DNA of 64,000 nucleotides from Leptospiraceae bacterium. GTDB taxonomy: Bacteria > Spirochaetota > Leptospiria > Leptospirales > Leptospiraceae. The translations under genes were made by a program, and so were the position numbers. Shown piece after piece: positions 54,074 to 62,349 of the stretch. Under the pieces are notes generated by a model. That model was not told the origin of the DNA. It saw only the letters and a list, made by a program, of their open reading frames with translations, and made no database searches. The stretch covers positions 17,995 through 81,994 of the forward strand of contig JAGOHK010000011.1 in NCBI GenBank assembly GCA_017996175.1, written 5' to 3'. Numbering within the stretch: the stretch's first letter is position 1; every line of letters begins with the position of its first letter.

Positions 54074-54251
54074 ACAAACCTTCCTTTAAAAGTAATTAGA
54101 GCAGGAAATGAAAAAATATGCGTTATTTACAAAGCATTGGATTCTTTTTTTTGAAATTATTACGTGATAGAGCAAAAAAATGATTTCCTTGGTTAGTTTC
54201 TATTTGATTTAAAAGACTAAGGAAGCAGATTGAATTAAACTAAGTATTCTT

Positions 54252-55421
54252 ATGAGCGAGTTAGATCAAACTATACTACTGATTGATGACGATAAACTGA
54301 TTGTAATGTCGCTTGAGCGTGTCTTAAAAAAGAAAGGCTATAAAGTGATTCATACGGCTAGTCCAGAAAAAGTAGTTGATCTAGTTGGTAACGAAAAAGT
54401 GGATCTAGTTATTTTGGATTTTTACCTTTCGGACACTAGCGGTATTGAAATTTTAAAATCCATACGTACAGTTGAGAGTTTTGCAAATATACCTATTATT
54501 ATGTTAACATCAGAGGAAAGCCCTGACATAATTGAGCAATGCCTTGATTTGGGTGCGACTGATTTTATTATTAAACCAATTATTCCGAAAGTACTTCTCG
54601 CGCGTATTCGTTCCGCACTGCTAAATCGAGAAAATATCATTCAAATTGAAAAACAAAGAGAAGAAATTTCTAAATCAAGACAGAAATTATCGGAAGTACT
54701 ATTTCATTTAGAGAAAGATATTAAAAAAGCAAGAGTTACGCAAACTACTCTTATCCCCTCCAGTTTTATTGAATCAAAATTTTATAAAATGTATTCCTAT
54801 TATAAACCAATGAGTGAGGTGGGTGGAGATTTTTTTTCTCATTTCGAAAGAGCGGGTAAGACTGATATACTTTTTGGGGATGTGTCGGGGCATGGTATAT
54901 CATCTGCAATGGTTTCTTGTATGGCAGTTCTCTGTTTTCAGACTATGCCGCATGATAAACCTGCTGTTGAAAATGAGCTTAGTTATCTTCATAGTACTCT
55001 TTTGGATTATGTGAAAGGACATTATATCACCGGGGTCTATTTACGATTTGATCCGATTGAGTTTACACTGCATTATGCGTACGCGGGACTTCATTCAATT
55101 GTTTTGATTCGAAATAACGAATTTATTTTGTTAGAAGGAACCGGGACTCCTTTAATTTTAATGAAAGAGTTTTTGAGTTCCACTAGTTCGATTCAATTAG
55201 AAAAAGGAGATCGACTATTTTTATTTTCTGATGGTATGTTTGAAATATTTAATCATGAAAATGAAATTTATGGGAATGAAAAATTTTTAGAGGATGTAAA
55301 AACCAAAACATATTTGCAGGGGAGTGAATTTTTAAAAGCTGTATCTGATTCTTCTATTCGTTTCTCTGAAAATATTGTCAAAGATGATATGACAATGCTA
55401 TTAATTGAGTTTAATTCTTAA
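54252..55421 (+). CDS. Response regulator with SpoIIE-type PP2C phosphatase output (RsbU-like)
   Basis: A 389-residue protein. The receiver domain begins TILLIDDDKLIVMS, with phospho-accepting Asp56 in LVILDFYLS, Thr in MLTSEES and Lys in DFIIKPIIP. A helical linker (residues 125-165) leads to a PP2C domain with EVGGDFFSHF, FGDVSGHGISSAM, FSDGMFEIFN and VKDDMTMLLIEF, metal sites intact. Phosphorylation should switch its phosphatase on a partner protein. It faces the large membrane phosphatase gene divergently, so both may act in one pathway. Targets are not visible. Confidence 0.9.
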   Translation: MSELDQTILLIDDDKLIVMSLERVLKKKGYKVIHTASPEKVVDLVGNEKVDLVILDFYLSDTSGIEILKSIRTVESFANIPIIMLTSEESPDIIEQCLDLGATDFIIKPIIPKVLLARIRSALLNRENIIQIEKQREEISKSRQKLSEVLFHLEKDIKKARVTQTTLIPSSFIESKFYKMYSYYKPMSEVGGDFFSHFERAGKTDILFGDVSGHGISSAMVSCMAVLCFQTMPHDKPAVENELSYLHSTLLDYVKGHYITGVYLRFDPIEFTLHYAYAGLHSIVLIRNNEFILLEGTGTPLILMKEFLSSTSSIQLEKGDRLFLFSDGMFEIFNHENEIYGNEKFLEDVKTKTYLQGSEFLKAVSDSSIRFSENIVKDDMTMLLIEFNS

Positions 55422-55874
55422 TTACCCAAGAATAAGTTGAAGACATTCATCTTCTTTTTCCTGCATACGTTTTTCTTCGTATGCACTTTTTTCGTGGTCA
55501 AATCCGAGTAAGTGTAGGATTCCATGAACTAATAGTCTATAAAATTCTTCTTTGTCGCTATGACCTATTTCACGAGCTTGCCTTCTCATGGTATCAATAG
55601 AAATTACTACTTCACCTAAAATTTTATAGCCATCTGGTAAATCTTTTTCAATTATTGGAAATGAGAGGACGTCAGTCGCTTTATCTTTTCCTCTTTTTGC
55701 AAGATTAATTTTTTGAATTTCCTCGTCACTCGTGACCAAGAGAGAAAGTTCATAACCCTTCAAATTTGTTATATGGTCTACAACTTTTTTGATATTAGCT
55801 TTTATCTCTTTGGGGGTAATACCAAGTTTGTGGTGGGAGTTATTTTCGATGTAAATATTTTTTATTAGTGACAT
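55422..55874 (-). CDS. ybeY: Endoribonuclease YbeY
   Basis: A 150-residue zinc-dependent endoribonuclease for 16S rRNA maturation and ribosome quality control. The zinc site [11 protein letters not shown] (HxxxHxxxxxH) is complete, and [12 protein letters not shown] and [15 protein letters not shown] are typical. It ends 1 base from the convergent REC-SpoIIE gene. It lies 12 bases downstream of metG on the same strand. Confidence 0.95.
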   Translation of the reverse strand: MSLIKNIYIENNSHHKLGITPKEIKANIKKVVDHITNLKGYELSLLVTSDEEIQKINLAKRGKDKATDVLSFPIIEKDLPDGYKILGEVVISIDTMRRQAREIGHSDKEEFYRLLVHGILHLLGFDHEKSAYEEKRMQEKEDECLQLILG

Positions 55875-55886
55875 GTTTCGCTCTTG

Positions 55887-57920
55887 TTACTTTAGAATAT
55901 CCCCTGGACTTGCATTTCTATGGGGAATAAAAAGTGATAATGTTTCCTCTTTGCCAGTTGCGAGTAACATAGCCTCTGACATTCCAAATTTCATCTTTCT
56001 AGGTTCTAGGTTTGCTACAACAACTACTTTCATTCCTACTAACTCATCTGGTTTGTATGCAGATTTTATGCCAGCAAATACGTTTTTGATTCCTTTTTCT
56101 CCTAGATCTACTTTTACGTTCAGAAGTTTATCCGCACCTTCTACGTGGTTTGCCTCTTTGATGAGTCCCACTCTTAGTTCCACTTTCGTTAAATCGTTAA
56201 TGTTAATTAAGCCAGACTCGTTAGACTCAGCTTTCTTTTCTGTCTTTTGGTTTACGGGCTGGGCTTTTGTTTCGTCTTTTTGTGATTCTTTATTTTCTTC
56301 TAACATCATCGTAATCGCCTTTTCGTCTACTCTTTGAGATAACATTTGATAGGGTAAAATTTCTACATTTTCTAAAATTTTTTCTAATTCAGAAAATTGG
56401 ATTTTAGAATTTAGACTTAGAAATTGGAAAATGTTCTCAGAAATTTTAGGAATCACTGGTTGTAGGTAAATAGCAAGTATCCTTGCCGAATTAATTGCAG
56501 TTGTCACCACTTGTCTTGCCGCTTCTTTATCTGTTTTCACTAGATTCCAAGGAGCTTTGTCGTTGACATATTTATTTACTAAATCTCCGAGTCGGGCAAT
56601 TTCTTTCATTACCTTGGAGTAATTTTTATCTTCGTAATTTTTTAGAATTTCTAGTTTACTTGCTACTAGAGTATCGACTAACGTTTTACCTTCTGCGCTT
56701 AACGTTCCTAATTTACGATCTAGTTTATCCAAAATAGAAGTTCCAGTTCTAGAAAGTATATTGATAAAATTACCAATTAAGTCAGAGTTTACCTTAGAGC
56801 TAAAATCCGAAAAATTCAAATCCAAATCATCTAAAGTGTCATTTAATTTGCTTGCAATAAAAAATCGAAAGTGTTCGGGGTCTAAGTATTTTAAGAAAGT
56901 GGATGCCTTGATGAATGTTCCACGGGACTTGGACATTTTTTCCCCATTTACAGTAATAAATCCATGTACGTTGACTCGGTTGGGAGTTTTATAATCACCG
57001 CCCATAAGCATGGCAGGCCAGAAGAGTGCATGAAAATACAATATGTCTTTGCCGACGAAGTGGATTATTTCTCCCTCTCCCGATTTCCAAAATTCATCGA
57101 AGAGTGGGCTGTCTTTAAAGAAATTTTTCGATGACGCCATATAACCAATAGGCGCATCTAACCACACGTAAAAGTATTTATTTGTTTCACCCGGAATTTC
57201 AAAACCAAAGTAAGGACCGTCACGCGAAATATCCCATTCTTGTAATCCCTGAGAGAACCATTCATTTAATTTATTACGAACTCCTTCGTGTACATGGTCT
57301 GGATTTTCTATCCAAGCGGAAAGTTCCTTTTGGAAGTCTTGTAATTTAAAGAATAAATGTTTTGATTTTTTTAGTCCAGGTGTATTTCCGCAAATCGCAC
57401 AGTGAGAATCAACTAAATCTTTAGGAGAGTAATTGGAGCCACATACTTCGCATCCATCGCCATATTGATCTTTTGCGCTACATTTCGGACAAGTTCCTTT
57501 GATAAAACGATCTGGCAGAAACATTTTATCGTGTTCACAGTAAGATTGTTCAATCTCTCGTTCAGCTATGTGAGATTTCGTTTTTAAGCTATTATAAATC
57601 TCTTCCGAATAATGCCGATTTTCCGGTGAGTTTGTTGAATAATAATTATCGTATTCAATATGAAATCCGGTCAGGTCTTTGTAATGTTCCTTATGAATTT
57701 TTGTTACCAACTCTTCCGGAGAAATTCCTTCTTTTTTTGCAGCTAACATTACTGGTGTTCCATGTGTGTCGTCTGCACAAAAGAAATAACATTCGTTACC
57801 CGCAAGTTTTTGGAAACGAACCCAAATATCAGTTTGCACTCCCTCCAACATATGCCCTAGGTGAATGGATCCATTTGCGTACGGAAGTGCGGTCGTGACT
57901 AATAGTTTTCTTTTTTTCAT
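55887..57920 (-). CDS. metG: Methionyl-tRNA synthetase
   Basis: A 677-residue class I synthetase. The HIGH-type motif is HLGHML near residue 21 and the KMSKS loop is NGEKMSKSRGTF. The zinc-knuckle region has CPKCSAKDQYGDGCEVCG and HCAICG. The anticodon-binding domain follows, and then a C-terminal tRNA-binding domain (KVELRVGLIKEANHVEG), which dimerises in related enzymes. Length is normal for the form with the C-terminal extension. It is probably cotranscribed with ybeY. Confidence 0.96.
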   Translation of the reverse strand: MKKRKLLVTTALPYANGSIHLGHMLEGVQTDIWVRFQKLAGNECYFFCADDTHGTPVMLAAKKEGISPEELVTKIHKEHYKDLTGFHIEYDNYYSTNSPENRHYSEEIYNSLKTKSHIAEREIEQSYCEHDKMFLPDRFIKGTCPKCSAKDQYGDGCEVCGSNYSPKDLVDSHCAICGNTPGLKKSKHLFFKLQDFQKELSAWIENPDHVHEGVRNKLNEWFSQGLQEWDISRDGPYFGFEIPGETNKYFYVWLDAPIGYMASSKNFFKDSPLFDEFWKSGEGEIIHFVGKDILYFHALFWPAMLMGGDYKTPNRVNVHGFITVNGEKMSKSRGTFIKASTFLKYLDPEHFRFFIASKLNDTLDDLDLNFSDFSSKVNSDLIGNFINILSRTGTSILDKLDRKLGTLSAEGKTLVDTLVASKLEILKNYEDKNYSKVMKEIARLGDLVNKYVNDKAPWNLVKTDKEAARQVVTTAINSARILAIYLQPVIPKISENIFQFLSLNSKIQFSELEKILENVEILPYQMLSQRVDEKAITMMLEENKESQKDETKAQPVNQKTEKKAESNESGLININDLTKVELRVGLIKEANHVEGADKLLNVKVDLGEKGIKNVFAGIKSAYKPDELVGMKVVVVANLEPRKMKFGMSEAMLLATGKEETLSLFIPHRNASPGDILK

Positions 57921-58162
57921 AAATTGGATTTTTTACTGCCGATGAATACCGACTTGAATAATTTGTCTGAAATAATGATGCGGGTAACGAGTATTAGGTG
58001 AGAGCACCGATTCCTGAAAAATATTTCTGTAAATCGATGCCCTTGCGACTTGTTCGCACGAAAAACCTTCTCTAGTATTTTATATACTTCGCAAATTGAT
58101 TTTGACTTGATCGTCAAATAAGTATTTTTCCCTTGCATACGCGTTAATCGTACATTTGAATT

Positions 58163-58528
58163 TTAAGCTTGTTTTACCTTTTTAATATTCTCAGCCACTT
58201 CAGAAATTTTTGCTTTAACAGCTTCTACTTTTCCTTCTGGCATTTTGCTTTGAATTTCTTCTGTAATTTTATTGTAGTTGTCTATGATTTTAGAACGTGT
58301 ATCCTCGTAGTTTTTACCAGCTACACTTGTAAATTCTTTGATGTCACCAATGATTTTATCTAAAGACTGTCTGATTTGGACTGCACCTTCTGAATTGTCT
58401 TGGGCACCTTTTGTGCTTAGTTCAGTGTAAGATTTTTCCAGTTCAGTTTTTGCTCTTTCTAAACCTTCCTTTCCTGCTTGTAATAATCCAATTCCAACAT
58501 TTAGAATGTCCATAATTTGTTTTTCCAT
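58163..58528 (-). CDS. Phasin-like coiled-coil protein
   Basis: A 121-residue, almost entirely helical protein. ATAGGAGAGAT precedes the ATG. It resembles the phasin/PhaI-type proteins ([52 protein letters not shown]), which coat polyhydroxyalkanoate granules. No PHA synthase gene is seen nearby, so the granule role is inferred. A palindromic element (58595-58695) lies between it and the divergent suhB. Confidence 0.65.
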   Translation of the reverse strand: MEKQIMDILNVGIGLLQAGKEGLERAKTELEKSYTELSTKGAQDNSEGAVQIRQSLDKIIGDIKEFTSVAGKNYEDTRSKIIDNYNKITEEIQSKMPEGKVEAVKAKISEVAENIKKVKQA

Positions 58529-58594
58529 TTAATCTCTCCTATAAAATAAAAGATTTACCAATATATGACCAAACTTATATAGTTGACGCATATA

Positions 58595-58695
58595 TATACC
58601 CCTTTTCAAAACTAATTGCTGAATTTTTTCGAAAAGGGGTATGTACCGATTGACTTTTTAGAGTTAAATAAACAATTACTTAAAAAATCGGTATA
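58595..58695. mobile_element. MITE-like element, copy C
   Basis: A 101-bp element with ends TATACCCCTTTTCAAAAC (58595) and, reverse-complemented, TATACCGATTTTTTAAGT (ending 58695). Both ends then read TAATT. Internally ATACCCCTTTTC pairs perfectly with GAAAAGGGGTAT (58596-58607, 58631-58642) and TACCGATT with AATCGGTA (58644-58651, 58686-58693). It occupies the space between two divergent genes and may contain their promoters or a regulatory site. Confidence 0.5.
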
Positions 58696-58716
58696 AACTA
58701 AAAAACAAAATAGGGA

Positions 58717-59544
58717 ATGATGGAAAGAGACATAACTAAAAGATTCGAACATTTTCAAGAGTTTTTGCCTAAAATTCAGGCATTTTTGATTCAGACGCAA
58801 GCGAAAGTCGGACTAAAAATTGACAAGAAAGGTCCGATTGACCTAGTTACCGAAGCGGATTTAGGCTCTGAAAAAATGGTAATCGAAGAAATTCGAACCT
58901 TTTTTCCTGAAGATTCAATTATGGGAGAGGAAGGAACTAATTACGAAGGTAAAAATCAGTACCGATGGATAATCGACCCAGTTGATGGAACTACCAATTA
59001 CGCTCACCGGCTGCCTTTGTATGGAATTTGTCTAGGTTTGGAAAATTTGGAAACAAAGCGAATCGACATGGGAATTGTCAGTTTTCCGGCGTTGGCTGAT
59101 ACGTATCACGCAATGCGCGGTAAGGGTGCATTTAAAAATGGAGAAAAAATTTCAGTTTCTCCTACCTCCGAGTTAATCGATGCGTTAGTCTCGACTGGTT
59201 TTCCTTATGAAAAAAAAAGAAGGATGGAAAGTATAATTGAAAATCTTCGCTCTATACTGTTAGCCGTTCGAGATGTTCGAAGAACGGGAGTTGCTAGCCT
59301 AGATTTGTGTTGGGTTGCAGAGGGTAGATTTGATGCTTACTGGGAAGAAAATTTAAAACCTTGGGACATGGCTGCTGCTTCCATCATCGTAGAAGAAGCA
59401 GGTGGGAAACTTTCTACTTTTGATGGTAACGACTTCTCTGTATTTGCCCCGAATCTTCTTGCAAGCAATTCTATCATTCATGGAAAGATGATCGATCGAC
59501 TTTCTATCATTTCGCCTATCGTCCTTGGAGAGTTTGGAATTTAA
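58717..59544 (+). CDS. suhB: Inositol monophosphatase (SuhB family)
   Basis: A 275-residue Mg2+-dependent phosphatase for inositol 1-phosphate and related sugars. The metal site is intact: GEEG, then WIIDPVDGTTNYAH, and the C-terminal WDMAAASIIVEEAGG. A second ATG follows the first at once. In E. coli SuhB also joins transcription antitermination. The next gene is a PAS kinase 39 bases later. Confidence 0.92.
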   Translation: MMERDITKRFEHFQEFLPKIQAFLIQTQAKVGLKIDKKGPIDLVTEADLGSEKMVIEEIRTFFPEDSIMGEEGTNYEGKNQYRWIIDPVDGTTNYAHRLPLYGICLGLENLETKRIDMGIVSFPALADTYHAMRGKGAFKNGEKISVSPTSELIDALVSTGFPYEKKRRMESIIENLRSILLAVRDVRRTGVASLDLCWVAEGRFDAYWEENLKPWDMAAASIIVEEAGGKLSTFDGNDFSVFAPNLLASNSIIHGKMIDRLSIISPIVLGEFGI

Positions 59545-59583
59545 ATTTTAAAATAATGTAATTGTTAAACTAAGGTACTTACT

Positions 59584-61932
59584 TTGGAAAAAACTAACGA
59601 AGAGCTGATCGCAGAAATAGAAAAATTGCGTCAAGAAAATGCTCAATTGAAAGCTGGGTCAGACTCAATATATTTTCATTCTCTAATTGAAAGTATTCCT
59701 GGAATCGTTTACCAGTTTTCAATTAGAGAAGGTGGAATCTTTTATTCTACTCACGTAGTGGATATTCTGGGTTATACCCCATCACAGTTAATTTCAAATC
59801 CAATGTTATGGAATGAGTCAATCCATCCTGACGATACTTTGCAGGTAAATCAAATTATTCAAAGAGTAAGAGAAGTTAAATCCTTTTGTATCGAATATAG
59901 AATCAAGGACAATAAAGGAGAATGGCATTGGCTCGAAGATCGCTCCCTAAAGTTTAAATCTACAGAGGATGATTTTATTATCGTAGGACATGCAATTGAT
60001 ATTACCGATAGGAAAATATTGGAAGAACGAACTTCACACCTTTTACTTGAAAGAGAAACAATTTTAGATAATATCGCTACTGGTATTTTCTTTCTAAAAG
60101 ATAGAAAAATAGTTTGGGCAAACAAAAAAGCAGCGGCAATGTATGAATATTCGCTCGAAGAAATTGTAGGGGAGAGCACATTAAAATTTTATTTGAATGA
60201 AAAAGTTTATGAAGAGTTTGGAAAAGCAGCTTATAGCACTTTGAGTTCTGGTAGACAGTTTTCGACAGAAGTAAAACAAAAAAAGAAATCAGGCAATGAA
60301 TTCTGGTGTTCTTTTGTCGGACAAGCGATTAATCCCAATAATCCCCAAGAGGGTTCTATATGGATTGCAAAAGACATTACAACACGAAAAAATTTAGAAA
60401 ATGAAGTACTGGAAAGTGAGAAGAAATTAAAAACTATCTTTGATATGCTCGATGTAGGAGTCTCGATTACTGATAAAATGGGAAATATCGTGGATTGTAA
60501 CAAAGCTTCTGAAAAAATACTGGGACTTACGAAAGAACAATGTCTCTCTAGAAACAATACCGAGAATGAATGGAAAGTTATTCGACCGGATTTATCTATC
60601 ATGCCGCCTGAGGAATTTGCAAGTGTTCGAGCAATGAAAGAAAAACGAGCTATTTCTAATGTTGAAATGGGAGTTCAAAAACCAGATGGAAGTATTTCGT
60701 GGATAATCGTGAATGCCTCACCAATAGAATTATCCAATTACGGGGTCGTAGTATCTTTTATTGATATTACGGAACAGAAAAGAATAGAACAAGAACTACG
60801 TAGAGAAAGAGATTTTAATTTTAGAATAATGGAAACAAGTTTTGTTGGAATTGTTTATTTAGATAAAAATGGAAAAATTATTTTAGCAAATCCTAGAGCA
60901 GTTAGTATCTTTGGACTTACTCACAATGAAGTTACAAGTAGAGATTACAATGTTCCAGATTGGCATATTGCGGATTTAGAAGGAAATGATTTTCCTGTAG
61001 AACGTTTACCATTTGTTCAAGTCAAAAATACTTTAAAACCGGTTGCAGACATTCAACATTCTATTCAAGCGCCTAATGGCAAACAGGTTTTACTTTCTAT
61101 TAACGCAGCGCCCATGATCGGTAGTAATGGCGAGTTCGAAGGTGTGATTGCTTCTATTGAAGACATTACAGAGCGCAAACAGGTAGAGAAAGAAGTGATG
61201 CGACAGAACAAGGAACTCGCAGAATTAAATGCTTCGAAGGATAAATTTTTTTCTATCATTGCGCATGATTTAAGAGGACCTTTTAGCGGCTTTCTTGGCT
61301 TAACGGAAATGATGGAAGTGGATGAAATGTCTTTAGAAGAAATGAAACAAGTTAGTAATTTAATACATGCTTCAGCAGAAAAAATTTTTAAACTACTAGA
61401 AAATTTATTAGCATGGGCAAGCGTACAAAAAGGAACAATTGAATTTAATCCTAAACCTTATTTTTTGTCTGAAATCTTAGACGAAAGTATTAATGTTTTA
61501 TCTGACACTGCTAACAAAAAAGAAATCGAAATAGTAAATCAAGTATCCAAGAAATTGGAGGTAATTATTGATTATGCGATGATAAATGTAATATTTCGAA
61601 ATTTAATTTCTAATTCAATTAAGTTTACTAATCGAGGTGGCAAAGTAATTATCGGTGCGGAAGATAAAGGAAAGGAAATTCTAGTTTATGTCAAAGACAA
61701 TGGAATTGGAATGAGTTTAGAAATTTTAGAAAAGATATTTAGGATCGACCAAAAAGTAAATAGAGAAGGAACAGAAAAAGAATCCAGTAGTGGGATCGGA
61801 CTTTTACTTTGCAAAGAGTTTATAGAGAAACACCAAGGTAGAGTTTGGGCTGAGAGTGAAGTTGATATAGGAAGTACTCTTTATTTTACAATAGGGAAGG
61901 GTGACTCTGGATCTACAATAGTAGAAATTTAA
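59584..61932 (+). CDS. Multi-PAS sensor histidine kinase
   Basis: A 782-residue cytoplasmic kinase starting with TTG at 59584; no better start is seen, and TAAGG lies 9 bases upstream. A short coiled coil (EIEKLRQENAQLK) leads to four PAS domains: about 30-150 (PAS_3, HPDD), 155-285, 285-405 (MLDVGVSITDKMGNI) and 410-545. HisKA follows with His561 in FSIIAHDLRGPFSG, and the HATPase domain has NLISNSIKFT, DNGIGMS and GIGLLLCKEF. No membrane segment is seen and no receiver domain is adjacent. Signal unknown. Confidence 0.88.
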   Translation: MEKTNEELIAEIEKLRQENAQLKAGSDSIYFHSLIESIPGIVYQFSIREGGIFYSTHVVDILGYTPSQLISNPMLWNESIHPDDTLQVNQIIQRVREVKSFCIEYRIKDNKGEWHWLEDRSLKFKSTEDDFIIVGHAIDITDRKILEERTSHLLLERETILDNIATGIFFLKDRKIVWANKKAAAMYEYSLEEIVGESTLKFYLNEKVYEEFGKAAYSTLSSGRQFSTEVKQKKKSGNEFWCSFVGQAINPNNPQEGSIWIAKDITTRKNLENEVLESEKKLKTIFDMLDVGVSITDKMGNIVDCNKASEKILGLTKEQCLSRNNTENEWKVIRPDLSIMPPEEFASVRAMKEKRAISNVEMGVQKPDGSISWIIVNASPIELSNYGVVVSFIDITEQKRIEQELRRERDFNFRIMETSFVGIVYLDKNGKIILANPRAVSIFGLTHNEVTSRDYNVPDWHIADLEGNDFPVERLPFVQVKNTLKPVADIQHSIQAPNGKQVLLSINAAPMIGSNGEFEGVIASIEDITERKQVEKEVMRQNKELAELNASKDKFFSIIAHDLRGPFSGFLGLTEMMEVDEMSLEEMKQVSNLIHASAEKIFKLLENLLAWASVQKGTIEFNPKPYFLSEILDESINVLSDTANKKEIEIVNQVSKKLEVIIDYAMINVIFRNLISNSIKFTNRGGKVIIGAEDKGKEILVYVKDNGIGMSLEILEKIFRIDQKVNREGTEKESSSGIGLLLCKEFIEKHQGRVWAESEVDIGSTLYFTIGKGDSGSTIVEI

Positions 61933-61962
61933 AACCCCTCATGGAATATATACACACAAGCT

Positions 61963-62040
61963 AGATTGGTTTCCGGTACAGAAAATTTTTTTAGACAGGA
62001 TTAACAAAATTTACAGGATAAAGAAACCGAAAACCAATCT
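61963..62040. repeat. 78-bp element with 15-bp inverted ends
   Basis: AGATTGGTTTCCGGT (61963-61977) and ACCGAAAACCAATCT (62026-62040) match at 14 of 15 positions. Inside is TTAGACAGGATTAACA (from 61991), the third copy of a dispersed repeat (61986-62026). It is 30 bases after the kinase stop and might serve as its terminator. Confidence 0.5.
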
Positions 62041-62176
62041 GTTCTGAGTATATTAGCCATGGTTCGACACTCACCATGACCCCCCAAATTCAGTTTGATT
62101 TCTGTAAATAATCTTATCCTAATAACGTCAAGTTAACTATAGGATATCCTCTTATCTAATTCGGATCTAAAAGCCA

Positions 62177-62224
62177 TCTAGAACGACTCTTCGAGCCAAA
62201 TTTGGCTCGAAGAGTCGTTCTAGA
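62177..62224. repeat. Perfect 48-bp palindrome
   Basis: Left arm 62177-62200 begins TCTAGAACGACTCTTC; the right arm 62201-62224 is its exact reverse complement with no loop. GAAGAGT-GTTCTAG is partly repeated at 62231-62245. It lies between the kinase gene and the CRISPR array. Confidence 0.85.
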
Positions 62225-62297
62225 GTAGACGAAGAGTAGTTCTAGGTAAAAGGACTTTATATCGTTAATAAGGGTTTGTTCAGACTCTAAGACCTCA

Positions 62298-62349
62298 GGC
62301 TCATATATTGAAGGCGAACAAACGTTTGTTCGCCTTCAATATTTGAGCC
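62298..62349. repeat. Near-perfect 52-bp palindrome abutting the CRISPR array
   Basis: Arms of 26 bases (62298-62323 and 62324-62349) match at 25 of 26 positions, with the central 38 bp perfect (ATATTGAAGGCGAACAAAC and its complement). It ends exactly where the first CRISPR repeat begins (62350). Confidence 0.85.

Larger units (their letters stand above)
61933..62349. other. Gene-free region between kinase and CRISPR array
   Basis: No gene is supported. It holds a 78-bp element with 15-bp inverted ends (61963-62040), a copy of a dispersed repeat inside it, a perfect 48-bp palindrome (62177-62224) and a near-perfect 52-bp palindrome (62298-62349) that abuts the first CRISPR repeat. A leader, if on this side, would lie here. 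Confidence 0.6.
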
